64,000 nucleotides of DNA from Yersinia hibernica (GCF_004124235.1 NZ_CP032487.1:744001-808000), one strand, 5' to 3'; numbered from the stretch's first letter, positions 9,517 through 22,382 are shown. Notes: generated by a model from the sequence alone, not told the origin. Made by a program: numbers and translations.

Positions 9517-10644
9517 ATGGCGAAGAGAGATTATTACGAGGTTTTAGGCGTTAAAAAGGACGCCGATGAACGTGAGATCAAAAAGGCCTATAAACGCCTA
9601 GCGGTAAAGTATCACCCGGACCGTAATCAGGACGAGAACGATACCGGCGAAAATTTCAAAGAAGTTAAAGAAGCTTACGAAGTGCTAACCGACCCGCAAA
9701 AGCGCGCAGCATATGACCAATATGGTCACGCCGCCTTTGAGCAAGGTGGTATGGGCGGCGGCGGTTTTGGTGGTGGTGCCGATTTTAGCGACATTTTTGG
9801 TGATGTTTTCGGTGATATCTTTGGTGGTGGCCGTCGTAAGCGAGCTTCCCGTGGTTCAGACTTGCGCTACAACATGGAACTGACGTTGGAAGAAGCGGTG
9901 CGCGGTGTGACCAAAGAAATCCGCATCCCCACGCTAAATGAATGTGATGTTTGCCATGGTAGCGGTGCTAAACCGGGCAGTTCTCCGGTAACCTGCTCGA
10001 CGTGCCGTGGTGCAGGTCAGGTACATATGCGCCAAGGGTTCTTCACCGTACAGCAGGCATGTCCGACTTGTCATGGCAGCGGTCAAATCATTAAGGACCC
10101 GTGCAATAAATGTCATGGACATGGCCGTGTTGAGAAATCAAAAACGCTGTCGGTTAAAATTCCGGCAGGGGTGGATACCGGCGATCGCATCCGTTTAAGT
10201 GGTGAGGGTGAAGCTGGCGAGCATGGTGCACCTGCGGGTGATTTATATGTTCAGGTTGAGGTTAAAGCGCACCCAATCTTCGAGCGCGAAGGCAATAATC
10301 TGTATTGTGAAGTGCCGATTAACTTTGCCATGGCAAGCTTAGGCGGCGAGATTGAAGTCCCGACGTTGGATGGCCGAGTTAAGCTGAAAGTCCCTGCGGA
10401 AACACAAACCGGCAAATTGTTCCGTATGCGTGGTAAAGGGGTTAAATCTGTTCGGGGTGGCAGTCAGGGCGACCTGCTGTGCCGTGTTGTCGTCGAGACA
10501 CCGGTTCACCTGAGTGAAAAACAGAAGCAATTGCTGCGCGAACTGGAAGAAAGTTTTGTTGGTGTGGCGGGTGAGAAAAACAGCCCTCGCTCCAAAAGTT
10601 TCTTAGATGGCGTTAAGAAATTTTTTGATGATCTGACCCGCTAG
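9517..10644 (+). CDS. dnaJ: Co-chaperone DnaJ (Hsp40)
   Basis: 375 residues. The J domain (1-70) has the essential HPD in KYHPDRNQ, then a Gly/Phe-rich linker (about 75-105), and then four CxxCxGxG zinc-binding repeats: [24 protein letters not shown] and CNKCHGHG. The C-terminal substrate-binding domains follow. It stimulates DnaK ATPase and delivers unfolded clients. It is cotranscribed with dnaK, 112 bases downstream, and followed by a terminator. Confidence 0.98.
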   Translation: MAKRDYYEVLGVKKDADEREIKKAYKRLAVKYHPDRNQDENDTGENFKEVKEAYEVLTDPQKRAAYDQYGHAAFEQGGMGGGGFGGGADFSDIFGDVFGDIFGGGRRKRASRGSDLRYNMELTLEEAVRGVTKEIRIPTLNECDVCHGSGAKPGSSPVTCSTCRGAGQVHMRQGFFTVQQACPTCHGSGQIIKDPCNKCHGHGRVEKSKTLSVKIPAGVDTGDRIRLSGEGEAGEHGAPAGDLYVQVEVKAHPIFEREGNNLYCEVPINFAMASLGGEIEVPTLDGRVKLKVPAETQTGKLFRMRGKGVKSVRGGSQGDLLCRVVVETPVHLSEKQKQLLRELEESFVGVAGEKNSPRSKSFLDGVKKFFDDLTR

Positions 10645-10676
10645 CGGTTAACCAGCTAATAAAACAGATGAAAATT

Positions 10677-10707
10677 AAAATCCTCGATAAACATCGGGGA
10701 TTTTTTT
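10677..10707 (+). terminator. Rho-independent terminator of dnaKJ
   Basis: ATCCTCGAT pairs with ATCGGGGAT around an AAAC loop (one G-U pair), followed by seven T residues, 32 bases after the dnaJ stop. Confidence 0.85.
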
Positions 10708-10869
10708 CGCCGTCATAGCTGAATATCTGTGATGCACATCAGGAATGACTCGGTTTTACCGAGTATTTATTGCCATAAAAACGACTTTTTTCGAGTTAAT
10801 GGTTATCCTAAAATTTATGAATTGATTTGCCGAGCAGCTGCTCACTGTCCGATGTAAGGAGTTTTCATT

Positions 10870-12048
10870 GTGACAAATATGATTCGTCAATTTTTACGCC
10901 AAGAGGCCGCTGGCGGCTTAATTCTCATTTTTGCCGCCGCGGTGGCTTTATGCATGGCCAACAGCCCACTGCAGGGGAGCTATCAATCATTTCTTGATAT
11001 ACCAGTATCAGTAAAAATAGCATCACTGGATATCAGTAAGCCCCTGTTGCTATGGATTAATGATGGTTTAATGGCGGTGTTTTTCCTGGTTGTCGGCTTG
11101 GAAGTGAAGCGCGAACTGATGGAAGGGTCACTGGCGGGGCGCGATAAAGCGGTGTTCCCAGCAATTGCTGCTTTGGGCGGTATGCTGGCACCCGCCCTGA
11201 TTTACTTGCTGTTTAATGGGGCGGATGAGGTCACCCGCCAAGGTTGGGCCATTCCCGCCGCCACTGATATTGCTTTTGCGCTGGGCGTGATGGCATTGCT
11301 GGGGAACCGAGTTCCAACCAGCCTGAAAGTCTTTTTATTGGCATTAGCTATTATTGACGACTTGGGTGTCATCATTATCATTGCATTGTTCTATACCCAT
11401 GAGGTTTCAGTGCCCGCCTTGGGGATTGCCGCTGCGGCCATTGCGCTATTGGGCTATATGAATTGGCGTGGTGTTGGGAAAACATCGGCCTATCTATTGG
11501 TCGGGTTGGTGCTGTGGGTGTGTATCCTTAAATCTGGTGTGCATGCGACCTTGGCTGGTGTCATTGTCGGCTTTATGATCCCGCTGCACACGAAAGATAA
11601 ACGTTCGCCATCGGAATCACTGGAGCATGGCTTACATCCGTGGGTTGCTTATTTGATTCTGCCGTTATTCGCTTTTGCTAATGCGGGGGTTTCATTGCAA
11701 GGAGTTTCACTCTCTGGCATGACATCACTACTGCCTCTGGGGATTGCGAGCGGCTTATTTATTGGTAAACCACTGGGTATTTTCCTGTTCAGTTGGCTAG
11801 CGGTTAAGTTAGGAGTTGCTATACTGCCCGATGCAATCAATTTTAAGCAGATTTTTGCGGTGTCAGTGTTGTGCGGTATTGGTTTCACCATGTCGATATT
11901 TATTGCTTCACTGGCATTTGATGGCGCTGATATTGCTCTGACGACCTACTCTAAATTGGGCATATTACTCGGCTCTACTACCGCCGCGGTTGTTGGTTAC
12001 AGCTTATTGCGTATGGTCTTACCGGTGAAAAGAAAAATAGCCCACTGA
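10870..12048 (+). CDS. nhaA: Na+/H+ antiporter NhaA
   Basis: 392 residues, 12 predicted membrane helices. The ion-binding aspartate pair is in [12 protein letters not shown] (near residues 160-165), and the assembly-type segments [17 protein letters not shown] and [11 protein letters not shown] are intact. It exports Na+ or Li+ in exchange for protons and protects against salt and alkali. I prefer the GTG at 10870, placed 9 bases after a GTAAGGAG Shine-Dalgarno, over an ATG three codons later. The regulator nhaR follows, as in E. coli. Confidence 0.95.
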   Translation: MTNMIRQFLRQEAAGGLILIFAAAVALCMANSPLQGSYQSFLDIPVSVKIASLDISKPLLLWINDGLMAVFFLVVGLEVKRELMEGSLAGRDKAVFPAIAALGGMLAPALIYLLFNGADEVTRQGWAIPAATDIAFALGVMALLGNRVPTSLKVFLLALAIIDDLGVIIIIALFYTHEVSVPALGIAAAAIALLGYMNWRGVGKTSAYLLVGLVLWVCILKSGVHATLAGVIVGFMIPLHTKDKRSPSESLEHGLHPWVAYLILPLFAFANAGVSLQGVSLSGMTSLLPLGIASGLFIGKPLGIFLFSWLAVKLGVAILPDAINFKQIFAVSVLCGIGFTMSIFIASLAFDGADIALTTYSKLGILLGSTTAAVVGYSLLRMVLPVKRKIAH

Positions 12049-12062
12049 TGACTATTTGAATA

Positions 12063-12089
12063 GCCAGTGCCGCTCATAAAGGCACTGGC
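12063..12089 (+). terminator. Hairpin between nhaA and nhaR
   Basis: A perfect 9-base stem GCCAGTGCC and GGCACTGGC with a 9-base loop, followed only by a weak T-rich stretch (GTTCTATTTG). It probably terminates or attenuates nhaA transcription before nhaR. Confidence 0.6.
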
Positions 12090-12205
12090 GTTCTATTTGA
12101 CGAATTTTAGGCTCACCATTTATTTGTGAAGTCTCAGAACAGGGAACGTTGAGTCGTGCGCGGGGCCATCTATTTGGCTAGGCGATATGTTAAGGAGATA
12201 ACAAT

Positions 12206-13105
12206 ATGCGAATGTCACATATCAATTTCAATCATCTTTATTATTTCTGGCAGGTCTGCAAAGAAGGCTCTGTGGTGGGGGCTGCTGAAGCTTTATTTTT
12301 GACGCCACAAACTATTACCGGGCAAATTAAAGCATTAGAAGAACGTCTGGGGGGGAAATTATTTAAGCGCCAAGGGCGTGGGCTGGTGCCATCAGAATTA
12401 GGGCAATTGGTTTTTCGCTATGCCGATAAGATGTTCATGCTCAGCCATGAAATGCTGGATATTGTTAACTATCGCAAAGAATCTAACTTGCTCTTTGATG
12501 TCGGCGTTGCTGATGCATTATCCAAGCGATTAATTAGTCAGGTACTGGAAACTGCCGTGGTGGACCATGAAAAAATCCATTTACGCTGTTTTGAATCCAC
12601 CCATGAAATGTTGCTAGAGCAGTTGAGCCAGCATAAGTTGGATATGATTTTGTCTGATTGTCCGGTTGATTCCAGCCAGCAAGAGGGGTTGTTCTCAGTA
12701 AAATTGGGCGAATGCAGTGTCAGTTTTTATTGTCGTCAACCTATCCCGGACTTGCCGTTTCCTGCCTGTCTGCAACAAAAGCGTTTGTTGATCCCAGGGC
12801 GTCGTTCAATGCTGGGGCGCAAATTATTAAATTGGATCAATAGCAAAGGGTTGCAGGTGGAAATTCTCGGTGAGTTTGATGATGCAGCGCTGATGAAAGC
12901 TTTTGCTATTTATAACAATGCCATTTTTGTTGCACCGACACTGTATGCTGCCAATACTTATGCTAAAGATGATGACATTGTAGAAATTGGTCGTTTAGAT
13001 AATGTGCAGGAAGAGTATTACGTTATTTTTGCCGAGCGCATGATTCAACATCCAGCGGTGCAGCGAGTGTGTAACAAAGATTTCTCCGCACTTTTTAGTG
13101 GCTAA
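12206..13105 (+). CDS. nhaR: LysR-type activator NhaR
   Basis: 299 residues. The N-terminal helix-turn-helix (about 8-65) includes [20 protein letters not shown], and the effector-binding domain follows. It activates nhaA in response to Na+. The start is the first ATG after TAAGGAGATAACA; a second ATG two codons on is possible. The region between nhaA and nhaR contains the hairpin above and room for a separate promoter. Confidence 0.95.
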   Translation: MRMSHINFNHLYYFWQVCKEGSVVGAAEALFLTPQTITGQIKALEERLGGKLFKRQGRGLVPSELGQLVFRYADKMFMLSHEMLDIVNYRKESNLLFDVGVADALSKRLISQVLETAVVDHEKIHLRCFESTHEMLLEQLSQHKLDMILSDCPVDSSQQEGLFSVKLGECSVSFYCRQPIPDLPFPACLQQKRLLIPGRRSMLGRKLLNWINSKGLQVEILGEFDDAALMKAFAIYNNAIFVAPTLYAANTYAKDDDIVEIGRLDNVQEEYYVIFAERMIQHPAVQRVCNKDFSALFSG

Positions 13106-13146
13106 AACTGGCAGATTAACAAGTGTTGTGGGTTTGTAAAAGACGT

Positions 13147-13175
13147 AAAAAAACCGGCCTAAGCCGGTCTTTTTA
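13147..13175. terminator. Bidirectional terminator between nhaR and rpsT
   Basis: ACCGGC, short CTAA loop, GCCGGT, flanked by an A run on the left and a T run on the right. It can end both convergent transcripts. Confidence 0.85.
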
Positions 13176-13197
13176 CTAAGCAGCCAACGTAATACAA

Positions 13198-13461
13198 TTA
13201 CTGCATTGCGTTGATTTGCGCTACCAAGTTTGACTTATGGCGCGCTGCTTTATTTTTGTGGATCAGACCTTTACAGGACTGACGATCCACGATTGGTTGC
13301 ATCTCATTAAATGCTTTTTGCGCTGCGTCTTTATCGCCAGCTGCGATTGCCGCATACACCTTCTTAATGAAGGTACGCACCATTGAGCGACGGCTAGCGT
13401 TATGCTTGCGGCGTTTCTCAGACTGTACGGCGCGTTTCTTAGCTGATTTGATATTAGCCAA
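13198..13461 (-). CDS. rpsT: Ribosomal protein S20
   Basis: 87 residues, full length for bS20: basic N-terminus [19 protein letters not shown] and the conserved [16 protein letters not shown] near the end. It binds 16S rRNA early in 30S assembly. The start codon is TTG (13459-13461), preceded by GGGAG; E. coli rpsT also uses UUG, which is part of its translational autocontrol by S20. A promoter lies just upstream. Confidence 0.97.
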
Positions 13462-13509
13462 GGTCCAACTCCCAAATATATTCTATTGAGGACAATTCAA
13501 AGGCCGAGG

Positions 13510-13538
13510 AATATGCCCTTTTAGCCTTCGTTTGTCAA
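13510..13538 (-). promoter_or_regulatory. rpsT promoter
   Basis: On the minus strand TTGACA (13533-13538) and CATATT (13510-13515) are separated by exactly 17 bases, a near-consensus sigma-70 promoter about 50 bases from the rpsT start. Confidence 0.75.
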
Positions 13539-13817
13539 TGGATTTGTGCAAATAAGCGCCGTTTGTACGGGCGGCACTTGCTACGTTGTGATGGAGCGGG
13601 ATTTTACCAGCTTCGCGCTGTGGAATACAGTCTTTCGAAAGAAAATTCCACAGTTCACTGCCTCGAAGGGATTCGACGGTGGTTCTTGTAAAAATCTCAA
13701 GCTGCTTCTGTATTCAACGGCGTGCGTATTCTACAGGATAAAGTCAGTAAAAGGGATTTTACCTGCACAATTTTTGGCAAAATGGTATGACTTTCAGCTA
13801 AAGGTACGAATCGCGGG
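13539..13817. other. Conserved non-coding stretch between rpsT and ribF
   Basis: The E. coli counterpart contains the doubtful small gene yaaY. One frame here (about 13575-13690) translates to a peptide resembling YaaY (DGAGFYQL and EYS are shared), but no ATG opens it. A different frame, 13546-13821, is open for 91 codons without recognisable features. I read the DNA conservation as control sequence for rpsT and ribF, not as a gene. Confidence 0.45.
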
Positions 13818-13846
13818 TTAACCTTAACCGCTGTACAAGGTATAAT
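13818..13846 (+). promoter_or_regulatory. Candidate promoter of the ribF-ileS-lspA-fkpB-ispH operon
   Basis: TTAACC, 17-base spacer, perfect TATAAT (13841-13846). It lies 30 bases upstream of ribF. Confidence 0.65.
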
Positions 13847-13875
13847 CCGGCGATTTCCACTGTTTTGAGCCAGCT

Positions 13876-14814
13876 ATGGAGCTAATTCGCGGTATACATA
13901 ATATCCGGGCACGCCACCATGGTTGCGTGCTAACTATCGGTAACTTTGATGGTGTCCATCGCGGACATCAAGCCTTATTGGAGCAGCTAAAGTGTGAAGG
14001 TCAGCGCTTGGGCTTACCCGTAATGGTCATGATATTTGAACCGCAACCACTGGAATTGTTTGCAGCGGACAAAGCACCGGCTCGACTGACGCGTTTACGT
14101 GATAAAGCCAGATATTTGGCCGATGCCGGTGTTGACTATTTATTATGCGTTAAGTTTGATCCGCGTTTTGCCGCGATGACTGCGCAAGCTTTCGTTGCTC
14201 AGTTGCTGGTAGAGAAGTTGGGTGTTAAGTTTTTAACTGTTGGTGATGATTTCCGCTTTGGCGCCGGGCGTCAGGGGGATTTTCAGCTATTACAGCAAGC
14301 GGGGGCTGAATTTGGTTTTGATGTAATAAGCACCGACAGCTTTTGTGATAGCGGCCTGCGTATTAGCAGCACCGCGATTCGGCAGGCACTTTCTGACGAC
14401 GACTTGGTGTTGGCTGAGACACTGCTGGGTCACCCGTATCGTATTTCCGGCCGCGTGGTTCACGGTGACGAACTGGGGCGCACTATTGGCTTCCCTACGG
14501 CGAACTTGCCGTTAAAACGTTTAGTTGCTCCAGTAAAAGGAGTGTATGCGGTTGATGTTTATGGCCTAAGTCCAAAGCCATTACCCGGAGTGGCCAATAT
14601 TGGCACTCGGCCGACCGTTGCGGGCATTCGCCAGCAGCTAGAGGTTCATCTGCTTGATGTAACTATGGATCTTTATGGGCGCCATATTGATGTGGTGCTT
14701 CGCGCGAAACTGCGCAATGAACAGCGTTTTGCTTCGCTCGATGCGTTGAAGCAGCAAATCGCCAATGATGTGGTGACGGCCCGAACATTTTTCGGGCTAA
14801 AGACACCGGTTTAA
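13876..14814 (+). CDS. ribF: Bifunctional riboflavin kinase/FMN adenylyltransferase
   Basis: 312 residues. The N-terminal adenylyltransferase domain (about 1-180) carries [14 protein letters not shown], the nucleotidyl-transferase HxGH-type motif. The C-terminal flavokinase domain (185-305) has [11 protein letters not shown] and [10 protein letters not shown]. It makes FMN and then FAD from riboflavin. It heads the ileS-lspA-fkpB-ispH operon, with ileS starting 31 bases after its stop. Confidence 0.96.
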   Translation: MELIRGIHNIRARHHGCVLTIGNFDGVHRGHQALLEQLKCEGQRLGLPVMVMIFEPQPLELFAADKAPARLTRLRDKARYLADAGVDYLLCVKFDPRFAAMTAQAFVAQLLVEKLGVKFLTVGDDFRFGAGRQGDFQLLQQAGAEFGFDVISTDSFCDSGLRISSTAIRQALSDDDLVLAETLLGHPYRISGRVVHGDELGRTIGFPTANLPLKRLVAPVKGVYAVDVYGLSPKPLPGVANIGTRPTVAGIRQQLEVHLLDVTMDLYGRHIDVVLRAKLRNEQRFASLDALKQQIANDVVTARTFFGLKTPV

Positions 14815-14845
14815 TATTTCTAGCCGAAACGGAACCGAGAATCTA

Positions 14846-17662
14846 ATGAGTGACTACAAGAATACCCTGAATTTGCCTGAAACGGGGTTCCCGATGCGCG
14901 GCGATTTGGCTAAGCGTGAACCTGACATGCTGAAACGTTGGTATGAGCAGGATCTGTACGGGATTATTCGTACAGCCAAGAAAGGTAAAAAAACCTTTAT
15001 TCTGCACGATGGCCCTCCTTATGCGAACGGCAACATTCACATTGGTCACTCTGTTAACAAAATTCTCAAAGATATTATTGTTAAATCGAAAGGAATGGCT
15101 GGCTACGACTCACCTTATATCCCAGGTTGGGACTGCCACGGTCTGCCGATCGAGTTAAAAGTTGAGCAATTAATTGGTAAGCCGGGCGAGAAAGTCAGTG
15201 CCGCGGAGTTCCGTGCTGCTTGCCGCAAATATGCGGCTGAACAAGTTGAAGGCCAGAAGAAAGATTTCATCCGTCTAGGGGTGTTGGGCGATTGGGACCA
15301 TCCTTACCTGACGATGGATTTCAAAACTGAAGCCAATATCATTCGCGCGCTAAGCAAAATTATTGATAACGGCCACCTGCATAAAGGTGCAAAACCCGTG
15401 CATTGGTGTACCGACTGCGGCTCGTCATTGGCAGAAGCTGAAGTTGAATATTACGATAAAACTTCGCCGTCTATTGATGTGCGTTTTAATGCCGTCGATG
15501 CAACTGCTGTGAGTGCAAAATTTGGCGTAACTCAGGTTAATGGCCCGATTTCACTGGTTATCTGGACGACTACTCCGTGGACTTTGCCTGCGAACCGCGC
15601 TATCTCACTGAATGCTGAATATATTTATCAGCTGGTGCAAGTAGAAGGCGAATGTTTGATTTTGGCCGCTGATTTGGTCGAAAGCGTGATGAAACGTGCT
15701 GGCATCAGCGAATGGACGATATTGGGCAACTGTAAAGGGTCAGACCTTGAACTGTTGCGCTTCAGTCATCCATTTATGGGCTTTGATGTGCCGGCGATTT
15801 TAGGTGACCACGTGACTCTGGATGCCGGTACTGGCGCGGTTCACACCGCACCTGGACACGGCCCAGATGACTTTGTGATTGGTCAAAAATACGGTTTAGA
15901 AGTGGCTAATCCGGTTGGCCCGAACGGTTGCTATCTAACGGGGACTTACCCGACGTTGGACGGCCTGTTTGTGTTTAAAGCTAATGATGTAATTGTGGAG
16001 CTGCTGCGCGAAAAAGGCGCGTTGCTGAAAGTTGAGAAACTGGTTCACAGTTACCCATGCTGCTGGCGTCACAAAACGCCAATTATCTTCCGTGCTACGC
16101 CGCAATGGTTCATTAGTATGGATCAAAAAGGTCTGCGCAAGCAGTCTTTGGCAGAGATAAAAGGCGTGCAGTGGATCCCGGATTGGGGTCAGGCGCGGAT
16201 TGAAACCATGGTGGCAAATCGCCCAGATTGGTGTATTTCACGCCAGCGCACTTGGGGCGTGCCAATGTCTCTGTTTGTCCATAAAGAGACGGAAGTGCTT
16301 CACCCGCGCAGCACTGAATTAATGGAAGAAGTTGCCAAACGTGTCGAGCAAGACGGTATTCAGGCGTGGTGGGATCTGGACCCTGCTGAGATTTTAGGGG
16401 CTGATGCTGCTGATTACGTCAAAGTGCCAGACACTCTGGACGTCTGGTTTGACTCCGGCTCAACACATTCTTCAGTTGTTGATGTGCGTCCTGAGTTTAA
16501 TGGCCATAGCCCGGATATGTATCTGGAGGGCTCTGACCAACACCGCGGCTGGTTTATGTCGTCATTGATGATTGCGACTGCGATGAAAGGCAAAGCGCCT
16601 TATCGTCAGGTGCTGACACATGGTTTCACCGTTGATGGTCAGGGGCGCAAAATGTCCAAATCCATCGGTAATACCATCAGCCCGCAAGATGTCATGAACA
16701 AACTGGGCGGCGATATTCTGCGCCTGTGGGTGGCATCGACCGATTACACCGGTGAAATTGCTGTTTCTGATGAAATTCTGAAACGCTCTGCTGATTCTTA
16801 TCGCCGGATTCGCAATACTGCGCGCTTCTTGCTGGCTAACCTGAATGGTTTCGATCCTGCATTGCATCAGGTCGCTCCAGAAGATATGGTCGTGGTAGAC
16901 CGCTGGGCCGTGGGCCGTGCTCAAGCCGCCCAAGCCGAGATTATGGCCGCGTATGAAAATTACGATTTCCACTTGGTGGTACAGCGCTTGATGCAATTCT
17001 GTTCGGTTGAGATGGGGTCTTTCTACCTCGATATCATTAAAGACCGCCAGTACACCGCGAAAGGCGATAGCGTAGCGCGCCGCAGCTGCCAGACGGCATT
17101 ATTCCACATTGCAGAAGCATTGGTTCGTTGGATGGCACCCATCATGTCCTTCACGGCCGATGAGATTTGGAACGAAATGCCCGGCGAGCGCCCACAGTAT
17201 GTCTTCACTGAAGAGTGGTATGACGGTCTGTTTGGGTTGGCCGGCGATGAGAGTATGAACGATACTTTCTGGGCTGAGCTGTTGAAAATTCGTGGTGAAG
17301 TGAACAAAGTGTTGGAGCAAGCGCGTAGCGATAAACGTATTGGTGGTTCGCTGGAGGCAGCCGTGACTCTGTTTGCTACTCCTGAACTGGCTGCCCGCCT
17401 GAACAGCTTGCAAGATGAGTTGCGTTTTGTGTTGCTGACGTCAGCTGCGACAGTCGCAGATTATGCTGATGCTGGTGATGATGCACAGCAAAGCGAGCTG
17501 ATTGCTGGGCTGAAAATTACCTTTAACAAAGCTGATGGCGAGAAGTGCCCGCGTTGCTGGCATTACACGCAAGACATCGGTTTGGATGCGGAACACGTTG
17601 AACTGTGCGGCCGCTGTGTCACTAACGTTGCCGGAGACGGTGAAGAGCGTAAGTACGCCTGA
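14846..17662 (+). CDS. ileS: Isoleucyl-tRNA synthetase
   Basis: 938 residues, full length. Class I signatures are present: NIHIGHS (HIGH motif, near residue 64) and KMSKS (near 602). An editing (CP1) domain lies between them, and a C-terminal zinc site is seen as CPRCWH and CGRC. It charges tRNA-Ile and clears mischarged valine. The stop codon shares its last base with the start of lspA. Confidence 0.98.
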   Translation: MSDYKNTLNLPETGFPMRGDLAKREPDMLKRWYEQDLYGIIRTAKKGKKTFILHDGPPYANGNIHIGHSVNKILKDIIVKSKGMAGYDSPYIPGWDCHGLPIELKVEQLIGKPGEKVSAAEFRAACRKYAAEQVEGQKKDFIRLGVLGDWDHPYLTMDFKTEANIIRALSKIIDNGHLHKGAKPVHWCTDCGSSLAEAEVEYYDKTSPSIDVRFNAVDATAVSAKFGVTQVNGPISLVIWTTTPWTLPANRAISLNAEYIYQLVQVEGECLILAADLVESVMKRAGISEWTILGNCKGSDLELLRFSHPFMGFDVPAILGDHVTLDAGTGAVHTAPGHGPDDFVIGQKYGLEVANPVGPNGCYLTGTYPTLDGLFVFKANDVIVELLREKGALLKVEKLVHSYPCCWRHKTPIIFRATPQWFISMDQKGLRKQSLAEIKGVQWIPDWGQARIETMVANRPDWCISRQRTWGVPMSLFVHKETEVLHPRSTELMEEVAKRVEQDGIQAWWDLDPAEILGADAADYVKVPDTLDVWFDSGSTHSSVVDVRPEFNGHSPDMYLEGSDQHRGWFMSSLMIATAMKGKAPYRQVLTHGFTVDGQGRKMSKSIGNTISPQDVMNKLGGDILRLWVASTDYTGEIAVSDEILKRSADSYRRIRNTARFLLANLNGFDPALHQVAPEDMVVVDRWAVGRAQAAQAEIMAAYENYDFHLVVQRLMQFCSVEMGSFYLDIIKDRQYTAKGDSVARRSCQTALFHIAEALVRWMAPIMSFTADEIWNEMPGERPQYVFTEEWYDGLFGLAGDESMNDTFWAELLKIRGEVNKVLEQARSDKRIGGSLEAAVTLFATPELAARLNSLQDELRFVLLTSAATVADYADAGDDAQQSELIAGLKITFNKADGEKCPRCWHYTQDIGLDAEHVELCGRCVTNVAGDGEERKYA

Positions 17663-18171
17663 TGAGTAAATCGATTTGTTCGACCGGATTGCGCTGGTTA
17701 TGGCTGGCTGTATTGGTGGTGATTGTGGATCTCGGGAGCAAGCAGTGGGTCATGACCCACTTTGCTCTGTATGAGTCCGTGCCGCTGATTCCTTTTTTCA
17801 ACCTGACTTATGCGCAGAATTTTGGCGCGGCGTTTAGCTTCCTTGCCGATAAAAGTGGCTGGCAGCGCTGGTTCTTTGCAGGGATAGCTATCGGTATTTC
17901 AGTCCTATTGATGGTGCTGATGTATCGCTCTACTGCCAAGCAGCGCCTACTAAACTGTGCTTATGCCCTGATTATCGGGGGGGCGTTAGGTAACTTATTT
18001 GACCGCATGGTACATGGCGCGGTAATCGATTTTATCGACTTTCACGTCAATAACTGGCATTTCCCGACATTTAACATTGCCGATACCGCCATCTGTATCG
18101 GTGCTGCGTTAGTGATATTTGAAGGCTTTTTAAGCCCTGCTGAAAAAACAGCTATAAATAAAGGTGAGTGA
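17662..18171 (+). CDS. lspA: Signal peptidase II (prolipoprotein signal peptidase)
   Basis: 169 residues, four membrane helices. The two catalytic aspartates are in [18 protein letters not shown] and [11 protein letters not shown]. It cleaves the signal peptide of diacylglyceryl-modified prolipoproteins in the inner membrane and is the target of globomycin. The ATG overlaps the ileS TGA, implying translational coupling. Confidence 0.97.
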   Translation: MSKSICSTGLRWLWLAVLVVIVDLGSKQWVMTHFALYESVPLIPFFNLTYAQNFGAAFSFLADKSGWQRWFFAGIAIGISVLLMVLMYRSTAKQRLLNCAYALIIGGALGNLFDRMVHGAVIDFIDFHVNNWHFPTFNIADTAICIGAALVIFEGFLSPAEKTAINKGE

Positions 18172-18172
18172 T

Positions 18173-18643
18173 ATGTCAGAGCTTGTACAAGACAATAGCG
18201 CCGTATTGGTGCATTTCACTCTGAAACTGGAAGATGGCTCAACGGCAGAATCAACTCATATTCATGGCAAACCCGCGCTATTTCGGTTAGGCGATAGCAG
18301 CCTAAGTGACGCGCTGGAGCAGCAGTTGATAGGTCTGAAAGTGGGCGATAAGCACACTTTTACCTTGCAGCCTGAAGATGCATTTGGTTTGGAAAGTCCT
18401 GATTTGATTCAGTACTTCACTCAGCGCGATTTTGCTCAAACCGGTGTACCGGATGCCGGCACGATTATGCTGTTTACCACCCGTGATGGCAGTGAAATGC
18501 CAGGAGTGGTGCGAGAAGTGGCGGAAGAGTCCATTACTGTTGATTTTAATCACCCGTTGGCTGGGCATATCGTCAGCTTTGATATTGAAGTGCTGGAGAT
18601 TGACCCCCAACAGGAGGCAACGCATGCAGATATTGTTGGCTAA
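18173..18643 (+). CDS. fkpB: FKBP-type peptidyl-prolyl isomerase FkpB (SlpA)
   Basis: 156 residues. An FKBP domain with an inserted flap is shown by [16 protein letters not shown] near the start and [19 protein letters not shown] near the end, as in SlpA/SlyD. It is a proline isomerase and chaperone. I chose ATG 18173 over an in-frame GTG at 18164, because [15 protein letters not shown] matches the family and the Shine-Dalgarno AAGGTGAG, which overlaps the lspA stop, is well placed for it. Confidence 0.94.
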   Translation: MSELVQDNSAVLVHFTLKLEDGSTAESTHIHGKPALFRLGDSSLSDALEQQLIGLKVGDKHTFTLQPEDAFGLESPDLIQYFTQRDFAQTGVPDAGTIMLFTTRDGSEMPGVVREVAEESITVDFNHPLAGHIVSFDIEVLEIDPQQEATHADIVG

Positions 18644-19577
18644 TCCACGCGGCTTTTGTGCCGGAGTTGATCGGGCTATCAGTATTGTTGAACGCGCGAT
18701 CGAGATGTATGGCGCGCCAATTTATGTGCGCCATGAAGTGGTACACAACCGCTATGTAGTTGATAGTCTTCGGGAACGCGGTGCTATTTTTATTGAGGAT
18801 ATCTCTGAGGTGCCGGATGGCTCCATTTTGATTTTCTCGGCCCATGGTGTGTCGCAGGCTGTGCGGGCAGAAGCCCGTGCGCGTGAGCTAACCATGTTGT
18901 TTGATGCGACTTGCCCACTGGTGACCAAAGTTCATATGGAAGTTGCGCGCGCCAGTCGCAAAGGGAAAGAAGCTATCCTGATAGGCCATGCTGGTCATCC
19001 GGAAGTGGAGGGCACCATGGGGCAATACAATAACCCGAAAGGGGGCATGTATTTGGTCGAATCGCCTGATGATGTGTGGCAACTGAATGTTAAAGACGAG
19101 AACAATCTCTGCTTTATGACTCAGACCACTTTGTCAGTTGATGATACCGCCGCAGTGATTGATGCTTTACACCAGCGGTTCCCGAAGATTATCGGCCCAC
19201 GTAAAGACGATATCTGCTATGCCACAACTAACCGGCAAGAAGCGGTGCGGAATTTGGCAAATGATGCCGATGTTGTCCTGGTGGTTGGTTCGAAAAATTC
19301 ATCTAACTCGAACCGCCTGGCTGAACTCGCGCAGCGTATGGGGAAATCGGCTTATCTGATTGATTCTGCAGCTGATATCCAAGAGTCATGGCTAGAGAAT
19401 GCGGCGTGCATTGGCGTCACCGCCGGGGCCTCGGCACCGGATATTCTGGTGCAGCAAGTTATTGCTCGCTTGCAAACCCTCGGGGCTGGCGGGTCTGTTG
19501 AACTACGTGGTCGTGAAGAAAATATCGTCTTTGAAGTTCCCAAAGAATTACGTGTTGAGGTTAAACAGATCGATTGA
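18624..19577 (+). CDS. ispH: 4-hydroxy-3-methylbut-2-enyl diphosphate reductase
   Basis: 317 residues. The three cysteines that bind the Fe-S cluster are in NPRGFCAGV (residue 12), [12 protein letters not shown] and [11 protein letters not shown]. It performs the last step of the methylerythritol phosphate pathway to IPP and DMAPP. The gene begins inside fkpB (20-base overlap) after AGGAGG, so only the downstream part of the long frame open from 18432 is real. Confidence 0.97.
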   Translation: MQILLANPRGFCAGVDRAISIVERAIEMYGAPIYVRHEVVHNRYVVDSLRERGAIFIEDISEVPDGSILIFSAHGVSQAVRAEARARELTMLFDATCPLVTKVHMEVARASRKGKEAILIGHAGHPEVEGTMGQYNNPKGGMYLVESPDDVWQLNVKDENNLCFMTQTTLSVDDTAAVIDALHQRFPKIIGPRKDDICYATTNRQEAVRNLANDADVVLVVGSKNSSNSNRLAELAQRMGKSAYLIDSAADIQESWLENAACIGVTAGASAPDILVQQVIARLQTLGAGGSVELRGREENIVFEVPKELRVEVKQID

Positions 19578-19604
19578 TCTCGGCTAAGTATTCATCAGCA
19601 ATAT

Positions 19605-19632
19605 CAAGCAGCCCTTCGTGGCTGCTTTTTTT
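19605..19632 (+). terminator. Rho-independent terminator of the ribF-ispH operon
   Basis: AAGCAGCC pairs with GGCTGCTT around CTTCGT and is followed by T residues, 28 bases after the ispH stop. Confidence 0.85.
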
Positions 19633-20733
<1,101 letters not shown>

Positions 20734-20787
20734 TGGTGTAAAGTACAACCCGTGATGTGGTTGTTTTTATCATAATCATATGATAAC

Positions 20788-20815
20788 AGGGCAATATTTT
20801 ATTGTCCTTTTTTAT
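20788..20815 (+). terminator. Rho-independent terminator of dapB
   Basis: AGGGCAATA pairs with TATTGTCCT (one G-U) around a 3-base loop and runs into T6. Confidence 0.75.
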
Positions 20816-21134
20816 TTAAATTGATAAATAATACAATTAATTATATTTTTTATTGTTAACATTTATTTTTATGTGTTTTCTATCTATTTTTTGTCTTTTA
20901 TCCTCCCCGTTAAGCCCTATTACTCATTTTCATCACACCAGCGCGTTTTTTTTCAGTCACTCACCCTCGCAACCGTTTACTATATTAAGTTAGCATGTGT
21001 TTTTGCCACGGTAATCTACTCATTTTAATGAGAACGTTAAAAAACAGAGAAAAAATGGCACTTTGGCTAGACAAGAGCATCACTCATCATTAAAATGCGC
21101 CCAATTTGCCAAAAATTAGCTTTGAGGGCGGTTT
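20816..21134. other. AT-rich upstream control region of carAB
   Basis: Roughly 320 bases without a gene. The left half is strongly AT-rich, consistent with IHF-type binding and bending, as upstream of E. coli carAB, which is controlled by IHF, PepA and PurR. I could not place individual sites. Confidence 0.4.
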
Positions 21135-21196
21135 TTGCATTGATTTAGGTCGCTAGGTATGAATTAATATGCAAATAATGTGACTGTTTATTCCTT
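21135..21196 (+). promoter_or_regulatory. carAB downstream promoter with two ArgR boxes
   Basis: TTGCAT (21135-21140), 17 bases, then TATGAA (21158-21163). Two 18-base ARG boxes lie at 21158-21175 and 21179-21196, separated by the usual 3 bases, the first covering the -10. This is the arrangement of E. coli carAB P2 and predicts repression by arginine. Confidence 0.8.
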
Positions 21197-21206
21197 GGAG
21201 GGTGTT

Positions 21207-22367
21207 TTGATTAAGTCAGCGCTATTGGTTCTCGAAGACGGAACCCAATTTCACGGTCGGGCCATCGGGGCAGAGGGTACGGCAGTGGGGGAAGTGGTCT
21301 TCAATACGTCGATGACCGGTTATCAAGAAATCCTTACTGATCCTTCCTACTCCCGCCAGATAGTCACTCTTACTTATCCTCATATCGGCAATGTCGGCAC
21401 CAATGCCTCCGATGAAGAATCCTCCGCAGTACACGCCCAAGGTCTTGTCATTCGCGACCTGCCATTGATTGCCAGCAACTACCGTAATGAAGAAGGCTTA
21501 GCTGAATATCTCAAGCGCCACAATATCGTGGCAATTGCGGATATCGATACGCGTAAGTTGACCAGGTTACTGCGCGAGAAGGGTGCACAAAACGGCTGCA
21601 TTATTGTGGGTGATTTGTCTGATGCTGCGTTGGCACTGGAAAAAGCCAAAGCATTTCCGGGCTTAAAAGGCATGGATCTGGCCAAAGAAGTGACCACCAA
21701 AGAGGTTTATCACTGGCTGCAAGGTAGTTGGACATTAGAAGGGGATTTACCGGCTGCGAAACAGCCAGCAGACCTCCCATTCCATGTTGTTGCTTACGAC
21801 TATGGTGTGAAGCGCAATATTCTGCGTATGCTGGTTGATAGAGGCTGCCGCCTAACTGTTGTCCCGGCACAGACCCCAGCTGAAGATGTTCTGAAGTTAA
21901 GTCCGGATGGTATTTTCCTGTCCAACGGCCCAGGCGATCCGGAGCCATGTGATTATGCTATCGCGGCGATTAAACGCTTCTTGGATACTGATATCCCGGT
22001 GTTTGGTATTTGCCTAGGCCATCAGTTGCTGGCCCTAGCGAGCGGCGCAAAAACGGTCAAAATGAAGTTTGGTCATCACGGTGGCAACCACCCGGTAAAA
22101 GACCTGGATGCCAATTGCGTGATGATCACCGCGCAGAACCACGGTTTTGCGGTTGATGAAACCTCATTGCCCTCCAACCTACGCACCACACACGTTTCTT
22201 TATTCGATGGTTCTCTGCAAGGGATTCACCGTACCGATAAAGCAGCGTTTAGCTTCCAGGGGCACCCGGAAGCCAGCCCAGGGCCGCATGATGCCGCCCC
22301 GCTGTTTGATCACTTTATCGAGCTGATTAAAGCTCATCGCGCGACCGCGAGCCATACCAATAAATAA
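21207..22367 (+). CDS. carA: Carbamoyl-phosphate synthase small subunit
   Basis: 386 residues. The C-terminal class I glutaminase domain has the nucleophile in GICLGHQLL and the His/Glu partners in [13 protein letters not shown]. It hydrolyses glutamine and passes ammonia to CarB for arginine and pyrimidine synthesis. The start is the TTG at 21207 after TTGGAGGG. E. coli carA also uses UUG; a GTG at 21180 in the same frame sits inside an ArgR box and is unlikely. Confidence 0.96.
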   Translation: MIKSALLVLEDGTQFHGRAIGAEGTAVGEVVFNTSMTGYQEILTDPSYSRQIVTLTYPHIGNVGTNASDEESSAVHAQGLVIRDLPLIASNYRNEEGLAEYLKRHNIVAIADIDTRKLTRLLREKGAQNGCIIVGDLSDAALALEKAKAFPGLKGMDLAKEVTTKEVYHWLQGSWTLEGDLPAAKQPADLPFHVVAYDYGVKRNILRMLVDRGCRLTVVPAQTPAEDVLKLSPDGIFLSNGPGDPEPCDYAIAAIKRFLDTDIPVFGICLGHQLLALASGAKTVKMKFGHHGGNHPVKDLDANCVMITAQNHGFAVDETSLPSNLRTTHVSLFDGSLQGIHRTDKAAFSFQGHPEASPGPHDAAPLFDHFIELIKAHRATASHTNK

Positions 22368-22382
22368 TCAGGAGCGAATACC

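Noticed and set aside
13546..13821. A 91-codon frame between rpsT and ribF
   Set aside because: It covers the rpsT promoter and an apparent control region, lacks a ribosome-binding site and has no family features. The YaaY-like frame is a different one.
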